NCBI RefSeq assembly: GCF_030269665.1
Contig: NZ_BSTS01000024.1
Coordinates: 1-64,000 of the forward strand
Length of the DNA stretch: 64,000 nt
Direction of reading: 5' to 3'
Origin: Actinomycetospora sp. NBRC 106375
GTDB taxonomy: Bacteria > Actinomycetota > Actinomycetes > Mycobacteriales > Pseudonocardiaceae
The notes below the pieces were generated by a model that did no database searches, had not been told where the DNA came from, and saw only the letters and a program-made list of their open reading frames with translations. Positions 26,820 to 36,037 of the stretch are shown here, in pieces (within the stretch, counting starts at the first letter, position 1; each line of letters opens with the position of its first letter). The position numbers and the translations under genes were made by a program.

Positions 26820-29597
26820 GTGGTGGAGGCACCGGTCCGGGGCGGGCTCGACGGCGTCGGGCGCTCGGCCGAGCTGTACCGGTTGCTCGACGTGGCCCGC
26901 CGGGCACGCACCGGCACGCCCCCGCCGGTGCTGATCACCGGACCGGCCGGGATCGGGAAGTCCGAGCTCGTCGACCGCCTGCGCCGGCGGGTCGCCGGCG
27001 ACGGTCCTGACGGGATGACCGTGGTGCGCGCGGTCGCCCCCGACGTCGCGCTGAGCCGCCCCGGCGAGCTGCTCGCCCGGTGCCTCGCCGCGGCGCACGC
27101 CGCCGGCGCGACCGCCGCGCCCGCGCCGAACGGGCCGTCGCCCCCCGGCGCGTCGGCGCTGCTCGCCGCGCTCGACGAGCTCGACGACCACCGGCCGGTG
27201 CTGTTCGTGGCCGACGACCTGCACCGGGCGGACCCCGAGTCGCTCGCGGCGCTGCGCCGCCTGCTGCGTCGCCTGCCCCCGCTGCGGGTGATGGCCGTCC
27301 TCGCCGGCCACGACCGTCCGGACGACTGGCTCGACCCCCCGCCGGGTGACCCCTGGCCCGAGGACACGGTCCACCTCGCCCTGTCGGGCCTCACGGTCGG
27401 GGAGGTCGGCGAGCTGGCGCGGGAGGTCGACCCGGATGTCACCGCCTGGACCGCGCGCCGCCTGCGTGAGGAGACCGACGGGAACCCGACCTACCTGCGG
27501 GCGGTGCTCGCCGAGGAGGACCTCTCGGCGCGGTACCGGCTGGGCCGGCCCCGCCCGCCCGGCTCCCTCGCCGCCAGCCTGCGGCGCCGCCTGACCCGGC
27601 TGCCCGACGGCGCGCGGGAGGCGCTGGAGGCCCTCGCGGTCGTCGGCGAACCGGCCCCCGTGCGCACCCTGCGCAGCCTCACCGGGCGCGCCACGGTGTC
27701 CGAGGACTGCGCACCGCTCGTGCGCGAAGGGCTCCTCGAGGCCCAGGTCGACGAGAGCGACGAGATCCTCGCCTTCCGCTCCGCCCTCGTCCGCGACGCC
27801 GTGTACGGCAGCGTGCCGGGCGAGCGGCGCCGGGCGCTGCACCGGCGGGCCGCCGAGCTGACCGGCGGGCCGGCGCACTGGCGCCACCTCGTCGGCAGCA
27901 CCGACGGCCCCGACGCCGCCCTCGCCGACGCGCTGGAGCAGGCGGCGGCCACCGAGTTCGCGCGGGGGGCGCTGGTCACCGCCGCGGAGTACCTCCTGTG
28001 GGCCTCGGCGCGCAGCACGACCGATCGCGCCCGGGCCGACCGCCTCACCGAGGGCGTCCGCCTGCTCGTGCACGCCGCACGGGAGGGCGACGCCCTGCAG
28101 CACGCCGCCGAGATCGAGGCGCTGCCCGACGGCCCGGGGCGTTCCGGGCTGCTCGGGCTGCTCGCCTTCGCGCGCGACGAGGTCACCGCCGCGCGCGACC
28201 TGCTGCGCGAGGCACGGGCGGGCATGGCCGACCGGGTGCCCGACGAGGCAGTGGCCCGCCTCGACCTCGAGCTCGCCTACGTGCACATCCAGCTCGGTGC
28301 CGGGGAGGCGGCCCGGGAGGCGGCCGCCGACGCCCGCGCGCAGGTGCCCGAGGGCCACCGGCTGGTCGCCCTCGCCCGGGCCTTCCACGCCGCCGGCACC
28401 GCGCTCACCGACGGGCCGGCGGCCGGTCTCGACGAGCTCGCGTTCCTGCCGTCCGCACCCGGCGACGCGACCCCCTACGAGCTGGCCGGGCTGACCCACC
28501 GCGGCATCCTGCGCGGGCTGCTCGGCCGCCTGACGCCGGCGTGCGCGGACCTCACGGTCGTCGCCCGGCGGCGCGGCACGCCGCTCGCCCACCTCATGGG
28601 CGTGTCCGCCCAGGTCCACCTCGTGTGGTGCGACTACCTGCTCGGCGAGTGGGACGCCGCCCGCCGGGAGCTCGAGGTGGCCGCGGCCGCCGCCGCCCGG
28701 TACGGGCGCAGCTTCGACCACGCCACCCTCTGGTCGCTCTCGGCGATCCTGCACGCCGGTCGCGGGGAGCAGGACGCCGCCCGCGCCGACCTCCGGCGCG
28801 CCACCGAGCGCGCCGAGGCCGCGGACTTCCTCGGACCCCGGATCCACCTCACCCTCGCCGCGGCGGCCATCGCGCAGGCGGAGGGACGCGCCGAGGACGT
28901 GGCGACGGCGCTGAGCGGCCTGTCGCCGGAGCAGCTCGAGCCCGACCGCATCCAGCTGTACTCCGGGTGGTGGCTGCCCGCGCTGGTCGACAGCCACCTC
29001 GACACGGGCCGGCTCGACAGCGCGGCCCGGACGCTCGCCGCGCTGGACCGCGTCCCCGCCGCGGGCAGCTGCCTCCCGGTGGCGCGCGCCTGGCTCAGCG
29101 GCCGGCTCGCCGCGGCCCTCGGCGACCTCGCCGGCGCGCGGCGGGCCCTCGAGGCCGGGCTGGCGCTCCCCGCCGACGGCGGGGAGCCGGCCTGGTACCG
29201 CACGCGGCTGCGGCACGCGTACGGGACGACCCTGGTGCTCGCCGGGCAGCGCTCCGCGGGCCGCACGGCGCTGTACGCGGCCGCGGACGCCTACAGCAGG
29301 CTCGGGGCGCGGCCCTTCCTCGAACGCTGCCTGGCCGACGTCGACGACGCCGCGGACCCCGCCGACTCCCCCGGTCCCGCCGGCGGCGCCGTCCGCGTCG
29401 GCGGCCGGTGGGCCGACGGCCTCACCGACCGGGAGCGCGAGATCACGACCCTCGTCGGCCGGGGGTGGACGAACCCCGAGATCGCCGCCGAGCTCTTCGT
29501 GTCGTCGAAGACCGTCGAGTACCACCTGCGCAACGTCTACGGGAAGCTCGGCCTCCGCAGCCGGCGGGCGCTGCGCGACCGGGTGCAGCAGACGTGA
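26820..29597 (+). CDS. LuxR family regulator with STAND ATPase (LAL type)
   Basis: A 925-residue MalT/LAL-type regulator. The N-terminal ATPase has Walker A TGPAGIGKS (residues ~40-48) and Walker B VLFVADDLH; a long TPR-like helical region follows, and the C-terminal ~60 residues are a LuxR helix-turn-helix (LTDREREITTLVGRG, TNPEIAAELFVSSKTVEYHLRNVYGKL). It should activate its targets when inducer and ATP trigger oligomerisation. The GTG at 26820 is chosen for the G-rich ribosome binding site; a TTG at 26802 or the GTG at 26823 are alternatives. It follows the BTAD regulator in the same direction, separated by 300 bases. Confidence 0.92.
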   Translation: MVEAPVRGGLDGVGRSAELYRLLDVARRARTGTPPPVLITGPAGIGKSELVDRLRRRVAGDGPDGMTVVRAVAPDVALSRPGELLARCLAAAHAAGATAAPAPNGPSPPGASALLAALDELDDHRPVLFVADDLHRADPESLAALRRLLRRLPPLRVMAVLAGHDRPDDWLDPPPGDPWPEDTVHLALSGLTVGEVGELAREVDPDVTAWTARRLREETDGNPTYLRAVLAEEDLSARYRLGRPRPPGSLAASLRRRLTRLPDGAREALEALAVVGEPAPVRTLRSLTGRATVSEDCAPLVREGLLEAQVDESDEILAFRSALVRDAVYGSVPGERRRALHRRAAELTGGPAHWRHLVGSTDGPDAALADALEQAAATEFARGALVTAAEYLLWASARSTTDRARADRLTEGVRLLVHAAREGDALQHAAEIEALPDGPGRSGLLGLLAFARDEVTAARDLLREARAGMADRVPDEAVARLDLELAYVHIQLGAGEAAREAAADARAQVPEGHRLVALARAFHAAGTALTDGPAAGLDELAFLPSAPGDATPYELAGLTHRGILRGLLGRLTPACADLTVVARRRGTPLAHLMGVSAQVHLVWCDYLLGEWDAARRELEVAAAAAARYGRSFDHATLWSLSAILHAGRGEQDAARADLRRATERAEAADFLGPRIHLTLAAAAIAQAEGRAEDVATALSGLSPEQLEPDRIQLYSGWWLPALVDSHLDTGRLDSAARTLAALDRVPAAGSCLPVARAWLSGRLAAALGDLAGARRALEAGLALPADGGEPAWYRTRLRHAYGTTLVLAGQRSAGRTALYAAADAYSRLGARPFLERCLADVDDAADPADSPGPAGGAVRVGGRWADGLTDREREITTLVGRGWTNPEIAAELFVSSKTVEYHLRNVYGKLGLRSRRALRDRVQQT

Positions 29598-29600
29598 CCT

Positions 29601-30998
29601 CTAGTCCAGGTCGTCGTGCTGCATCAGGCGGCGCCCCGCCTCGGTCACCGAGCCCGACAGGGAGGGGTAGATCGAGAACGTGTGCGCGAGGTCGTCCACG
29701 GTGAGGTTGTTCTGCACCGCCATGGCCAGCGGGAGGATCAGCTCGCTGGCCACCGGGGCGACGATCACGCCGCCGATGACGACGCCCGTCGCCGGCCGGC
29801 AGAAGATCTTCACGAAGCCCTCGCGGAGCCCTGACATCTTCGCCCGCGGGTTCGTGCCCAGCGGCATGATGACCTCGCGCGCGGAGAACTCGCCGCTCTC
29901 GACCTGCTGGTGCCCGATGCCGACGGTCGCGACCTCGGGCCGGGTGAACACCGCGGAGGCGACGGTCTTCAGCCGCAGCGGGGCGACGCCCTCGCCGAGC
30001 GCGTGCCACATCGCGATCCGGCCCTGCATCGCCGCGACCGAGGCCAGCGGGAGCAGGCCGGTGCAGTCGCCGGCCGCGTAGACACCGGGGACGTCGGTGC
30101 GCGAGACGCGGTCGACGGTGATGTGCCCGGACTCGCGCAGGGACAGGCCGATGTTCGCGGCGCCGAGGTCGTCGGTGTTGGGCACCGAGCCGACGGTCAT
30201 CAGCGCGTGCGAGCCCTCGACCTCGCGGCCGTCGGTGAGCGTGACCCGCACGCCGTCGGCGGTGGCGACGACCTTGTCCGCCCGGGAGCGCGGCTCGATG
30301 CGCACCCCGCGCTCGGTGAAGACCTCCTCCAGCGTGGCGGCGGCGTCGGGGTCCTCGTGGGGCAGCACCCGGTCGCGGCTGGAGATCAGCGTCACCTGGA
30401 CGCCCAGCTCGGCGTAGGCGGAGACGAACTCGGCACCGGTGACGCCCGACCCGACCACGACCAGGTGCTCGGGCAGCGACTCGAGGTCGTAGATCTGGCG
30501 CCAGGTCAGGATCCGCGCGCCGTCGGGCTGGGCGTCGGGCAGCACCCGCGGCGAGGCGCCGGTTGCGATGAGGGCGACGTCGGCGGTGACCGTCTCGCTC
30601 GACCCGTCGGCGTACTCGATGCACACGTCGTGGGTGGCGCTCGTCCGGTCGCTCTCCTCGAAGAAGGCGCGGCCCGCGACGACGCGGACCCCGGCGCGAT
30701 CCAGCGTCTGGTGGACGTCGGCCGACTGGGCGAGCGCGAGCCCGTGGACGCGGCTGTTGACCCGCGGCAGGTCGACCCGCGGGTCGTCGACGTCGACCCC
30801 CATCTCGGCGGTGCGCCGGAACCCCGCACGGACCCCCGCCGAGGCGATGAACGTCTTCGACGGCACGCAGTCGTAGGCGACGCAGTTGCCTCCGAGGCTG
30901 TCCTGCTCGACGACGGTGACGTCGGCGCCGTGCTGGGCGGCGACCAGCGCCGCCTCGTACCCCGCCGGTCCTCCGCCGAGGATGACGATGCGGGTCAT
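29601..30998 (-). CDS. lpdA: NAD(P)H:quinone reductase of the lipoamide-dehydrogenase fold (LpdA type)
   Basis: A 465-residue FAD pyridine-nucleotide disulfide-oxidoreductase. It has RIVILGGGPAGYEAALVAA (FAD), GGNCVAYDCVPSKTF with both redox cysteines, VVVGSGVTGAEF (NAD(P)) and VYAAGDCTG. The His-Glu dyad of true lipoamide dehydrogenases is absent: the C-terminal segment reads IYPSLSGSVTEA, with Tyr and Gly at those sites. This fits the M. tuberculosis LpdA (Rv3303c) class of quinone reductases. The neighbours glpD and the divergent gamma-glutamylcyclotransferase-like gene also match that locus. The start follows GAGGGGAACC. Confidence 0.9.
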   Translation of the reverse strand: MTRIVILGGGPAGYEAALVAAQHGADVTVVEQDSLGGNCVAYDCVPSKTFIASAGVRAGFRRTAEMGVDVDDPRVDLPRVNSRVHGLALAQSADVHQTLDRAGVRVVAGRAFFEESDRTSATHDVCIEYADGSSETVTADVALIATGASPRVLPDAQPDGARILTWRQIYDLESLPEHLVVVGSGVTGAEFVSAYAELGVQVTLISSRDRVLPHEDPDAAATLEEVFTERGVRIEPRSRADKVVATADGVRVTLTDGREVEGSHALMTVGSVPNTDDLGAANIGLSLRESGHITVDRVSRTDVPGVYAAGDCTGLLPLASVAAMQGRIAMWHALGEGVAPLRLKTVASAVFTRPEVATVGIGHQQVESGEFSAREVIMPLGTNPRAKMSGLREGFVKIFCRPATGVVIGGVIVAPVASELILPLAMAVQNNLTVDDLAHTFSIYPSLSGSVTEAGRRLMQHDDLD

Positions 30999-31145
30999 GT
31001 GGTGGTTCCCCTCCTGTCGCGCGATGGTCCGGTCCGGCTCCGCCGCGCCGCTCATCGTCCCCGACACCGGTGACGGGCGCGCACCGATCGTGTTCCGCGG
31101 CCCGGTCGGGGCTGACGGACACCGGTCGTGGCTACCCTGTCCGCC

Positions 31146-31616
31146 GTGCCGCTCTACGCCGCGTACGGGTCCAACATGGAGCCCACGCAGATGATGCAAC
31201 GCGCGCCCCACTCGCCCATGTCGGGGACGGGCTGGCTCGAGGGCTGGCGCCTGACCTTCGGCGGCGAGGACTACGGGTGGGAGGGCGCGCTCTCAACCGT
31301 CGTCGAGGACCCCTCGTCGCGCGTCTTCGTGGTGCTCTACGACGTCAGCCCGCTCGACGTCGACCAGCTCGACCGGTGGGAGGGCGGCGAGCTGGGCATG
31401 CACAAGAAGCTCCGCCTGCGCATCCAGACGATGGACGGCCCCCAGCTGGCCTGGGTCTACGTCCTCGACGCGTACGAGGGCGGGCTGCCCTCCGCGCGCT
31501 ACATCGGCGTGCTCAGCGACGCCGCGGAGGCCGCGGGCGCGCCCGACGACTACGTGCAGGCGCTGCGCGAGCGCCCCTGCCGCTCGGTGGGGCCGGGGCC
31601 CGGCTCGGAGCTCTGA
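31146..31616 (+). CDS. Gamma-glutamylcyclotransferase-like protein
   Basis: A 156-residue protein with the cyclotransferase fold: YAAYGSNM substrate-loop motif at the N-terminus, GWRLTFGG, the GALSTVVEDP segment and a YDVSPLDVDQLDRWEG strand-helix. The family cleaves gamma-glutamyl amides or related modified side chains; the substrate here is unknown. The GTG at 31146 is set by TACCCT (31133-31138), a TANNNT box ending seven bases before it, so the mRNA is probably leaderless. It is divergent from lpdA, as Rv3304 is from Rv3303c (from memory). Confidence 0.85.
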   Translation: MPLYAAYGSNMEPTQMMQRAPHSPMSGTGWLEGWRLTFGGEDYGWEGALSTVVEDPSSRVFVVLYDVSPLDVDQLDRWEGGELGMHKKLRLRIQTMDGPQLAWVYVLDAYEGGLPSARYIGVLSDAAEAAGAPDDYVQALRERPCRSVGPGPGSEL

Positions 31617-31622
31617 GCACCG

Positions 31623-31663
31623 CCGTCGCCGACCCGTGTCCCGAGGACACGGGTCGTCGGCGG
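31623..31663. terminator. Strong hairpin between convergent genes
   Basis: GACCCGTGTCC (31631-31641) pairs perfectly with GGACACGGGTC (31645-31655) around a three-base loop. The stem extends outward another eight positions with one mismatch and one wobble. It sits between the cyclotransferase-like gene and the end of tex, so it can serve both strands. Confidence 0.75.
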
Positions 31664-31668
31664 AACCC

Positions 31669-34476
31669 TCAGCTCTTGTAGCCCGCGCGGCGCAGCGCCT
31701 CGGCCATCGCGTCGTTGGTGGGCGCGGGACGCCGGTCGCGGTTGCCCTGGCCGCGGTTGCCGCCACCCTGACCGCCGCGCCCGCCCTGGTCGCGTCCGCT
31801 CTGACCGCGTCCGCCCTGGTCGCGGCCGCCCTGGCCGCCGCGTCCGCCCTGACCACGGCCGCCGCCCTGGCCCTCGCGACCGCCCTGACCACGGTTCTGG
31901 CCACCCTGGCCCCGGCCACTCCCGCCGCGACCCCGGCCGCCGTCGCGCCCGCCCTCGGTCGGGGCGGTCGCGGTGGAGGCGTCGGCGGCGGTGTCGGCGG
32001 CGGTGTCGGCGGAGGTGTCGGCGGTGCCGGCCGCGGCCGCGGCGGCGTCCGTCGGAGCCGGCGCGGGCGCCTCGACCGTCGCGGCACCGGCGCCCTGACC
32101 CCGGCCGCCGCCGCGGTTCCGGCCGCCACGACCCCGCCCGCCGCGGCCGCCAGAGCGGCCGCCCTCGGACCGGCCGCCCTCGGCACGTTCGCCCTCGCCG
32201 GCGGCCTGCTCCTCGTCGAGGCGCAGCGTCAGCGAGATGCGCTTGCGCTCCACGTCGACGTCGAGCACCTTCACGCGGACGACGTCGCCCGGCCCGACGA
32301 CCGCGCGGGGGTCGGAGACGAAGTCCTTGGACATCGCCGAGATGTGCACCAGGCCGTCCTGGTGGACGCCGACGTCGACGAACGCGCCGAAGGCCGCGAC
32401 GTTGGTGACCTGGCCCTCGAGGACCATGCCGGGCGTCAGGTCGGTGATCTGCTCGACGCCCTCGGCGAACTCGGCGGTGGTGAACTCGGGGCGCGGGTCG
32501 CGGCCCGGCTTGTCGAGCTCGGCGATGATGTCGAGCACCGTCGGGCGCCCGAAGCGCTCGTCGGTGAAGGCGTCGGGGTCGAGGTCGGTGAGCAGCGCGG
32601 TGTTGCCGACGAGGCCCTCGACGTCGGTGTGGGTGGACTCCACGATCCGGTGCACCACCGGGTACGACTCGGGGTGCACCGCCGAGCGGTCGAGCGGGTC
32701 GTCGGCGCCGGGGATGCGCAGGAAGCCCGCGCTCTGCTCGAACGCCTTCGCCCCCAGGCGCGGGACCTCGCGCAGCGCCGTGCGCGACGCGAACGGGCCG
32801 TGCTCGTCGCGGTAGCCGACGATCGTCGTCGCGAGGCCGGCGCTGATGCCCGACACGCGGCGCAGCAGCGGCGCCGAGGCGGTGTTGACGTCGACGCCGA
32901 CCGCGTTCACGCAGTCCTCCACGACCGCGTCGAGCGAGCGGGACAGCGCCGTGCCCGCGATGTCGTGCTGGTACTGCCCGACGCCGATCGACTTGGGGTC
33001 GATCTTCACGAGCTCGGCCAGCGGGTCCTGCAGCCGGCGGGCGATCGACACCGCGCCGCGCAGCGACACGTCGAGCTCGGGCAGCTCGGCCGACGCCTGC
33101 TCGGACGCGGAGTACACCGACGCACCGGCCTCGGACACCACCGCCGCGGTGAGCCCCAGCTCGGGCTCGCGGGCGATGAGGTCGCGCACCAGCGCGTGGG
33201 TCTCGCGCGAGGCCGTGCCGTTGCCGATGGCGACGAGCTCGACGCCGTGCTCGCGCGCCAGCTCGCCGATGCGGGTGCGCGACGCCTCCCACTGCCGGCG
33301 GGGCACGTGGGGATAGATGGTGTCGGTGGCGACGACCTTGCCGGTGCCGTCGATCACCGCCACCTTCACGCCGGTGCGCAGGCCCGGGTCGAGGCCCAGG
33401 GTCGGGCGGGCACCGGCGGGGGCGGCGAGCAGGAGGTCGCGCAGGTTGCCGGCGAAGACGAGGACCGCGCCCTCCTCGGCGACCTCGCGCAGCCGGACCC
33501 GCAGGTCGACCACCAGGCGGGACAGGATCCGGGTGCGCCACGCCCAGCGGACCGCCTCGCCCAGCCAGCGGTCCGCGGGACGCCCGCGGTCGGCCACGCC
33601 GACGGCCGCGGCGATGCGCGCGAGGTAGACCTCGCCGATCGCGGTCTCGTCGTCGTCGGCGGCCAGCGGGTCGAGCGTGAGGGCGAGGACCTCCTCGGTC
33701 TCACCGCGCAGCACGGCGAGGATCCGGTGCGAGGGCAGGCGGGTGAACTTCTCGTCGAAGGCCGCGTAGTCCGAGAACTTCGCCGCCTCCTTGTCGCCCT
33801 CGCCGCCACGCCCGTCGCGGTAGACCGCGGTGAGACGACCGCGGCGCCACATCTGCTCGCGCAGCTCGCCGACGAGGTCGGCGTCCTCGGCCCAGCGTTC
33901 GACGAGGATCGCGCGGGCGCCGTCGAGCGCGGCGTCGCGGTCCGGCACGCCGTGGTCGGGGTCGACGTACGCGCCCGCGGCGGTGCGCGGGATGTGCGTG
34001 GGGTCGGTGAGCAGCGCGTCGGCCAGCGGCTCGAGACCCGCCTCCCGCGCGATGGCCGCCTTGGTGCGCCGCTTGGGCTTGAAGGGCAGGTAGACGTCCT
34101 CGAGCCTGCTCTTGGTCTCGGCACCGAGGATGCGCGCCGCCAGCTCGTCGTCGAGCTTGCCCTGCGACCGCACGGACTCCAGGACGGCGTCCCGCCGCTC
34201 CTCGAGCTCCCGCAGGTAGGTCAGGCGCTCCTCGAGGGTGCGCAGCTGGGCGTCGTCGAGCCCGCCCGTCGCCTCCTTGCGGTAGCGCGCGACGAAGGGG
34301 ACCGTCGCCCCGCCGTCGAGCAGCTCGACCGCCGCCGACACCCGGCCCTCGCCGACGCCGAGCTCGTCGGCGATGCGGCGGGGGACCGGGGGCAGCACCG
34401 GAGCCGGGGCCCGGTCCGTGGGGGCGTCCGTGGGGGCATCCGTGGCGGTCGCCGTCGCATCGCTCACGGGCGCCAT
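31669..34476 (-). CDS. tex: Tex family RNA-binding S1 protein with Gly/Arg/Gln-rich tail
   Basis: A 935-residue Tex (Spt6-like) protein involved in transcription-associated nucleic-acid binding. It has the N-terminal helical region (VPFVARYRKEATGGLDD), the YqgF-like fold (PTLGLDPGLRTGVKVAVID), the helix-hairpin-helix region (NTASAPLLRRVSGI) and an S1 domain (PGMVLEGQVTNVAAFGAFVDVGVH). Tex proteins are usually about 750-800 residues. The extra ~180 residues here are a tail of Gly-Arg-Gly and Gly-Gln-Gly-Gly repeats broken by an Ala/Thr/Asp segment. The ATG at 34476 is preferred; a GTG at 34467 is close. The M20 gene lies 53 bases upstream. Confidence 0.93.
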   Translation of the reverse strand: MAPVSDATATATDAPTDAPTDRAPAPVLPPVPRRIADELGVGEGRVSAAVELLDGGATVPFVARYRKEATGGLDDAQLRTLEERLTYLRELEERRDAVLESVRSQGKLDDELAARILGAETKSRLEDVYLPFKPKRRTKAAIAREAGLEPLADALLTDPTHIPRTAAGAYVDPDHGVPDRDAALDGARAILVERWAEDADLVGELREQMWRRGRLTAVYRDGRGGEGDKEAAKFSDYAAFDEKFTRLPSHRILAVLRGETEEVLALTLDPLAADDDETAIGEVYLARIAAAVGVADRGRPADRWLGEAVRWAWRTRILSRLVVDLRVRLREVAEEGAVLVFAGNLRDLLLAAPAGARPTLGLDPGLRTGVKVAVIDGTGKVVATDTIYPHVPRRQWEASRTRIGELAREHGVELVAIGNGTASRETHALVRDLIAREPELGLTAAVVSEAGASVYSASEQASAELPELDVSLRGAVSIARRLQDPLAELVKIDPKSIGVGQYQHDIAGTALSRSLDAVVEDCVNAVGVDVNTASAPLLRRVSGISAGLATTIVGYRDEHGPFASRTALREVPRLGAKAFEQSAGFLRIPGADDPLDRSAVHPESYPVVHRIVESTHTDVEGLVGNTALLTDLDPDAFTDERFGRPTVLDIIAELDKPGRDPRPEFTTAEFAEGVEQITDLTPGMVLEGQVTNVAAFGAFVDVGVHQDGLVHISAMSKDFVSDPRAVVGPGDVVRVKVLDVDVERKRISLTLRLDEEQAAGEGERAEGGRSEGGRSGGRGGRGRGGRNRGGGRGQGAGAATVEAPAPAPTDAAAAAAGTADTSADTAADTAADASTATAPTEGGRDGGRGRGGSGRGQGGQNRGQGGREGQGGGRGQGGRGGQGGRDQGGRGQSGRDQGGRGGQGGGNRGQGNRDRRPAPTNDAMAEALRRAGYKS

Positions 34477-34529
34477 CGTGCCCGACGCCCCCGACGCCGT
34501 GCGATGAGGATCCTTTCCGGCCGGGTTCG

Positions 34530-35750
34530 TCAGCCCCCGAGTGACGCCAGGGCCGCGTGGACGAGCGTGCGCACGCCGACCGGCAGAGCGCGCTCGTCGA
34601 GATCGAACGTCGGCTGGTGGATGTCGGACATGTCCCCGACGCCGGACCACACCCCGAGCCGTCCCATCGCCCCGGGCACGTGCTCGAGGTACCAGCCGAA
34701 GTCCTCGCCGCCACTGGACTGCTCGGTGCCCACCGCCGCGTCCAGGCCGTTCGCCCGCTGCGCGGCCAGGGCCAGCAGGTCGGCCGAGACGGCGTCGTTG
34801 ACCACCGGCGGCACGCCGCGGCGGTGCTCGAGCACGTAGCCGACGCCCGTCGGGGCGAGCAGCGCGGTGACCAGCGAGCGCACCAGCGGCTCGAGCTCGT
34901 TCCAGGTCGCGTGCTGCGCCGTGCGCAGGGTGCCCGCCAGCACGCCCTGCTGCGGGACGGCGTTGGCCGCGTGACCGGCCTGGACCGTGCCCCACACCAG
35001 CACCGTGCCCGAGCGCGGGTCGACCCGGCGCGAGAGCAGATCGGGCAGGCCGGTGATGACGGTGCCGAGCGCGTGCACGAGGTCCGCCGTGAGGTGCGGG
35101 CGCGAGGTGTGCCCGCCCGGGGAGGTCAGGCGCAGCTCGAGCATGTCGCAGGCCGAGGTGATGGCCCCGGTGCGCGTGCCGACCTTGCCGACCTCCAGGC
35201 GCGGGTCGCAGTGCAGCGCGAAGATGCGGTCGACGTCGGCGATGGCGTCCGCGGCGATGGCGTCGAGCGCGCCGCCGGGCTGCACCTCCTCGGCCGGCTG
35301 GAAGATCAGCCGCACCCGGCCGGGCAGCGACGGCGCCGACGCCAGCGCGAGGCCGGCGCCGAGCAGCATCGCCGTGTGCGCGTCGTGACCGCACATGTGG
35401 GCGACACCGGGCACCCGCGAGGCGTACGGGACGTCGTTCTGCTCCTGCAGGGGCAGGGCGTCGAGGTCCGCGCGCAGCGCGACGGTGCGGGGGCCCTGGC
35501 CGACGTCGCAGATCAGCCCGGTGCCGGGCAGCAGCCTCGGCGCCAGGCCCGCGGCCGCGAGCGTCTCGGCGACCAGGCGGGTCGTCTCGTGCTCGCGGCG
35601 GGCCAGCTCGGGGCGCGCGTGCAGCGTGCGGCGCCAGCCGAGGACGTCGTCGGCGTGGGCGGCGAGCCACCGGTCGATCCACTCCGGGCCGTTGCCTACA
35701 CCGAGGTCGGCCACGTGGGCCGGCACCGGGTGAGGCTCAGCCAGAGTCAT
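34530..35750 (-). CDS. M20 family metallopeptidase / amidohydrolase
   Basis: A 406-residue zinc-dependent amidohydrolase of the M20D group (AmiA/AmiB-like), cleaving an N-acyl amino acid or small peptide. Metal and catalytic segments are ALRADLDALPL, HMCGHDAHTAMLLGA, FQPAEEVQPGG and the ESSGGEDFGWYL-like SSGGEDFGWYL near the C-terminus; a dimerisation domain sits between. The start is fixed by the strong ribosome binding site AGGAGG eight bases before the ATG. Amidohydrolase genes also lie between lpdA and the purine nucleoside phosphorylase in M. tuberculosis (from memory). Confidence 0.9.
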   Translation of the reverse strand: MTLAEPHPVPAHVADLGVGNGPEWIDRWLAAHADDVLGWRRTLHARPELARREHETTRLVAETLAAAGLAPRLLPGTGLICDVGQGPRTVALRADLDALPLQEQNDVPYASRVPGVAHMCGHDAHTAMLLGAGLALASAPSLPGRVRLIFQPAEEVQPGGALDAIAADAIADVDRIFALHCDPRLEVGKVGTRTGAITSACDMLELRLTSPGGHTSRPHLTADLVHALGTVITGLPDLLSRRVDPRSGTVLVWGTVQAGHAANAVPQQGVLAGTLRTAQHATWNELEPLVRSLVTALLAPTGVGYVLEHRRGVPPVVNDAVSADLLALAAQRANGLDAAVGTEQSSGGEDFGWYLEHVPGAMGRLGVWSGVGDMSDIHQPTFDLDERALPVGVRTLVHAALASLGG

Positions 35751-36037
35751 CGAACACACCTCCTGTGTCGGGCTCGTGATGAGTCCGACTGTCCGGCCCA
35801 GCATGCCTGCGCCGGACGGCGGTTGCGGGCTCACGGCGCCCCCTCGCGGCGAAGGGTCGCGAACGCGCTGTGTGCGGCGCGCCACCCCGGAGAGCGATCC
35901 GACGAACGGCCGGTCGGCGCAGGTCACCGGCGTGCCCGGCCGCTGCCCGGCGATCGACGTCCGTCCGTCGCAGCCCGTCGACCGCCGGGTACCCCCGACG
36001 TGGTCCGGCCAGCGGTCGGCGTTGCCATCATGGAGTC
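35751..36037. other. Divergent gap between M20 peptidase and Ser/Thr kinase
   Basis: 287 bases. The M20 side carries its ribosome binding site and a short inverted pair around CACCTCCTGTGTCG. On the kinase side a three-codon ATG frame at 36030 ends in a TGA that overlaps the kinase GTG start. I see no clear -10 box or operator. Confidence 0.4.

Noticed and set aside
26745-29525. 926-codon open frame on the minus strand
   Set aside because: Antisense to the LuxR-type regulator with its intact Walker and helix-turn-helix motifs.
32900-33300. Frameshift in tex
   Set aside because: The frame is continuous through all Tex domains; the apparent alternative frames are shadows.
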